64,000 bases of DNA. Source: an uncultured Pirellulaceae bacterium (GTDB lineage Bacteria; Planctomycetota; Planctomycetia; Pirellulales; Pirellulaceae). The notes under the pieces were generated by a model, which made no database searches, was not told the DNA's origin, and saw only the letters and a program-made list of their open reading frames with translations. This document shows positions 61,864-64,000 of the stretch, in pieces; position 1 is the stretch's first letter, and each line of letters starts with the position of its first letter. The stretch spans positions 26,962 to 90,961 of the forward strand of contig CALFUT010000024.1 of NCBI GenBank assembly GCA_937929805.1, written 5' to 3'. Made by a program: the position numbers and the translations under genes.

Positions 61864-62892
61864 ATGATTCGTACTTACAAAATGTTGATTGCTGCCTTGT
61901 GTGCAGTGACTTTAATGGCAGCGATGCCGGAATCGGCTGAAGCTGGTCCGTTGCTTGACTGGTTGCGTGGTCGCAGAAACGCTTGCTGCCGTCCGAATCA
62001 GCCCTTGGCGAACAACTGCAACACTTGCGGTACGGCTCCTCAAGTTGCGGCTGCCGCGCCGAATGCGTATGGTCTGCAGCCCGGTCAGTGCATGCGAACC
62101 TGCCAGCAGACTTGTTCGCGAGTGGTTGTGAACTACGTTCCGCAAACGGCTTACCGCACCACTTGGAAGCAAGTTCCAGTTACCCAATACAAGCCGGTTA
62201 CGAATTCGGATCCTTGCACTGGTTGCACGGTTACCTGCATGAAGCCGTGTACGACTTATACTTATCAGTGCCAACGAGTGCCCTACACGACCTATCGTCC
62301 GGTGTATCGGACGGAAACCTACAAAGTTCCGGTAACGACAATCACCAACGATTGTGCGACGGGAACATGTGGCAGCAGTTGCCCGACAGGAACCTGCGGT
62401 GGCACAGCTGCTCCGGCGACCAACTACGGTCCGACGCCCGCGGTCACTTATGGAACTCCTTCCTATTCGACTCAGCCCGCGACCAGCTTCACTGCTCCAT
62501 CGGGAGGTCTATCGACGGGAGGTGGTTTCCAAACCAGCCCGACACCTGCGGCCCCTGCTGACTTGTCGCCAGCATTGCAAGGCGTGAATCCACAGGGATC
62601 CAGCTCACGTGCCCCTTCACTTCAGCCGTTTAACACTCAGGCTTATTCGAAACCTAAACAGGTGACGCCATCCCGAGTGATTCCGGCGGTTGCCAGCGTG
62701 ACCGAGCGAATTTCGAATTCGGCCGCACCGCGACAGTTCGCTTATTCGCCAGTTCGTTTCGCCAGCCATCGCACGGTTGCCGAAGACGTGCGGGACGCTC
62801 AAGAAGCAGCACCAGCGAAGACCTATCGAGGTCAATTCAAGCCGGTGAAGCGAACGACCAATGTGAACAGTGGTTGGGAAACCGTGAAGTAA
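61864..62892 (+). CDS. Secreted Cys/Tyr/Thr-rich envelope protein (YTV-like)
   Basis: A 342-residue exported protein with a signal peptide (MLIAALCAVTLMAAMPESAEA, cleavage near residue 27). The first half is rich in Cys (RNACCRPNQP, CNTCGT, CMRTCQQTC, CTGCTVTCMKPC) and in Tyr/Thr/Val strand-like repeats (YRTTWKQVPVTQYKPV, VPYTTYRPVYRTETYKVPVT) that recall the YTV proteins of planctomycete cell walls. The second half is Ser/Pro/Ala-rich and disordered. A cross-linked envelope component is the likely role (inference from composition). GGAG lies upstream of ATG 61864 and a terminator follows. Confidence 0.75.
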   Translation: MIRTYKMLIAALCAVTLMAAMPESAEAGPLLDWLRGRRNACCRPNQPLANNCNTCGTAPQVAAAAPNAYGLQPGQCMRTCQQTCSRVVVNYVPQTAYRTTWKQVPVTQYKPVTNSDPCTGCTVTCMKPCTTYTYQCQRVPYTTYRPVYRTETYKVPVTTITNDCATGTCGSSCPTGTCGGTAAPATNYGPTPAVTYGTPSYSTQPATSFTAPSGGLSTGGGFQTSPTPAAPADLSPALQGVNPQGSSSRAPSLQPFNTQAYSKPKQVTPSRVIPAVASVTERISNSAAPRQFAYSPVRFASHRTVAEDVRDAQEAAPAKTYRGQFKPVKRTTNVNSGWETVK

Positions 62893-62920
62893 CCCGCTGG
62901 CTGGTCAACTGAAAATTCAA

Positions 62921-62950
62921 AAGCGGAGCCCGATTGGGTTCCGCTTTTTT
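62921..62950 (+). terminator. Rho-independent terminator
   Basis: AGCGGAGCCC and GGGTTCCGCT pair around a short loop and are followed by six T. It ends the Cys-rich envelope protein gene, about 30 bp after its stop. Confidence 0.85.
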
Positions 62951-62959
62951 CGTTGCACG

Positions 62960-63160
62960 AGGGGAATGGGTGGTCATCGCGGCAGGCGAGGTGTCGTCCC
63001 GCTGGGACAATTGGGGTGGTCGGGGACGGTTTTCTACCGACATTTTGCCCCGCTGAGGCTGGTGTCAAATCAAAGTAACGGTCCGTCTCGGCTCAAGCTA
63101 CCGAAGTGCTGTCCCGCTGCAACGATGGTGATGGATGGGGGGGGGGGCAGCGTTTTCTAC
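62960..63160. other. Non-coding region with degenerate short repeats and a G11 tract
   Basis: Recurring words such as GTCCCGCTG, TTTTCTACC and GCCCCGCTG appear two or three times each. A run of eleven G lies at 63137-63147. The stretch looks like a decayed cluster of small repeats next to the family B element. Confidence 0.5.
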
Positions 63161-63183
63161 CTACATCGTACGCCGCTGGGCAA

Positions 63184-63322
63184 AAATCAACGCCCCGTAG
63201 AGGCTGTGATTTTTCTAGCCGTTTTGGCGCTAGCCACGGACGAACCACCATTGTCCGGGGCTAGCGCCCAAACGGCTGGCTTTATTGGGCCATGTTTCCG
63301 TAAAATCAACGCCCCGTAGGGG
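63184..63322. repeat. Long hairpin repeat, family B copy 2
   Basis: The 61-bp hairpin core at 63217-63277 matches 2719-2779 base for base over the arms. Here it is flanked by direct copies of AAATCAACGCCCCGTAG (63184-63200 and 63302-63319), which differ from the inverted flanks of copy 1. It lies between converging genes. Confidence 0.85.
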
Positions 63323-63451
63323 CACCATGTCGGTAGAAACAGGATCAAACGGCGATTCGCTGCGTCCCGTCAGGGACGCGATCTTGCATTTGCGATGCCC
63401 AGTGTTTTCAACCTCTCGCGCGACGGATGCAGTGGGCTTGATGGCCCAAAC

Positions 63452-64000
63452 TCAATCGACCTTTCCGATCGACCGCAGATAATCAACAACTTGACCGGCC
63501 AACTGTTCGACCGGTTGGTCGCCAGCCAGATGGACTTCCGGCTTGTCCGGTGCCTCGTAGGGAGCATCGATGCCGGTGAATCCTTTGATCTCTCCGGCTC
63601 GGGCTTTTTTGTACAATCCTTTCGGGTCACGCTGCTCGCAGATCTCGATGGGCGTGTCGACGAAGACCTCGACAAAGTCATGTTCACTGCCGCGTTCGAC
63701 GACGGTTTGGCGGACGCGATTCCGGTCGTCACGATACGGGCTGACGAATGCGGTCAGGGCCAACATGCCGGTCGAGCACAGAATTTCTCCGACGCAGCCG
63801 ATGCGGCGGATGTTCTCTTCGCGATCCTGAGCCCCAAACCCCAGCCCAAACCGTTTGGCAAATTCGTCGCCGTGCACAGGGGAGAGCAGTTCGGGGCTGG
63901 CGTTGAGACCATGCCGAATATTATCCCCATCAAGCACGAAGCTGCGGGCTCCAATTTCGTGCAGCTTGGCGTCCACGCAATTGGCAACCGTGCTCTTGCC
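63452..64000 (-). CDS. cysC: Adenylylsulfate (APS) kinase, 5' end beyond right edge
   Basis: APS kinase phosphorylates APS to PAPS in sulfate activation. The frame is open from the right edge, starting inside the P-loop (GKSTVANCVDAKL), so the first codons are missing. DGDNIRHGLN, DREENIRRIGCVGEI, FVSPYRDDR and YEAPDKPEVHL are all present, and the C-terminus is complete. The visible 182 residues could be a free CysC or the C-terminal domain of a CysN-CysC fusion; the edge prevents a decision. PAPS supply fits an organism with sulfated polymers and sulfatases. Confidence 0.93.
   Translation of the reverse strand, partial: GKSTVANCVDAKLHEIGARSFVLDGDNIRHGLNASPELLSPVHGDEFAKRFGLGFGAQDREENIRRIGCVGEILCSTGMLALTAFVSPYRDDRNRVRQTVVERGSEHDFVEVFVDTPIEICEQRDPKGLYKKARAGEIKGFTGIDAPYEAPDKPEVHLAGDQPVEQLAGQVVDYLRSIGKVD

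Overview
The window looks like chromosomal DNA of a planctomycete, most likely a Rhodopirellula/Pirellula-type bacterium. The evidence is a 69-residue lysine-rich 'small basic protein' of the Planctomycetes-Verrucomicrobia-Chlamydiae type (54373), secreted Cys-rich and Ala/Pro/Tyr-rich proteins with no counterpart in model bacteria (29119, 61864), a decayed sulfatase gene (47318-47595), a B-type aconitase of about 930 residues, and palindromic repeats built on GGCTCCGTCCG and on GTAGCCGGACTCGCC. Genes are mostly housekeeping or conserved hypothetical and lie on both strands in short operons. I see no tRNA, rRNA, CRISPR array, complete insertion sequence or prophage.

Left third (1-20.5 kb): the start of a SEC-C protein leaving the left edge, an OleC-like acyl-AMP ligase with a small membrane protein, then leftward aspS, miaA and a coiled-coil zinc-ribbon membrane protein. 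acnB follows. Then come a leftward M42 aminopeptidase, an S41 processing protease, a double pseudo-receiver protein and a helix-turn-helix/EIIA fusion, a rightward Mur-ligase-like enzyme, and leftward ftsH.

Middle (21-46 kb): dxr, rseP, a DUF3127 protein and purH run rightward. After hypothetical genes and a secreted repeat protein come leftward rpoN, recR and ybaB, an Uup-type ABC-F ATPase, and a tight leftward operon of a giant TPR protein, a Ser/Thr kinase and a small membrane protein. An EF-hand protein, a ComEA-like protein, uvrB and a membrane GGDEF-EAL protein complete this part.

Right third (46-64 kb): a deoxyhypusine-synthase-like enzyme, a sulfatase relic, and a leftward cluster of radical SAM enzyme (tetraether-synthase/MJ0619 type), Cys-rich methyltransferase and RND/MMPL exporter. 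This cluster is the best candidate for an uncharacterised system. A small Cys-containing ORF is divergent from it, and a DUF547 protein lies next door. Then come the small basic protein, a PL14-like/beta-helix secreted protein, an LRAT-like protein, rlmKL, a Cys-rich secreted protein and cysC, which is cut by the right edge.

Dispersed palindromic repeats of at least three families sit mainly where two genes converge: five of ten convergent gaps hold one, and most of the others hold a hairpin terminator or are under 40 bp. This suggests that these elements are tolerated, or used, as bidirectional 3'-end structures.
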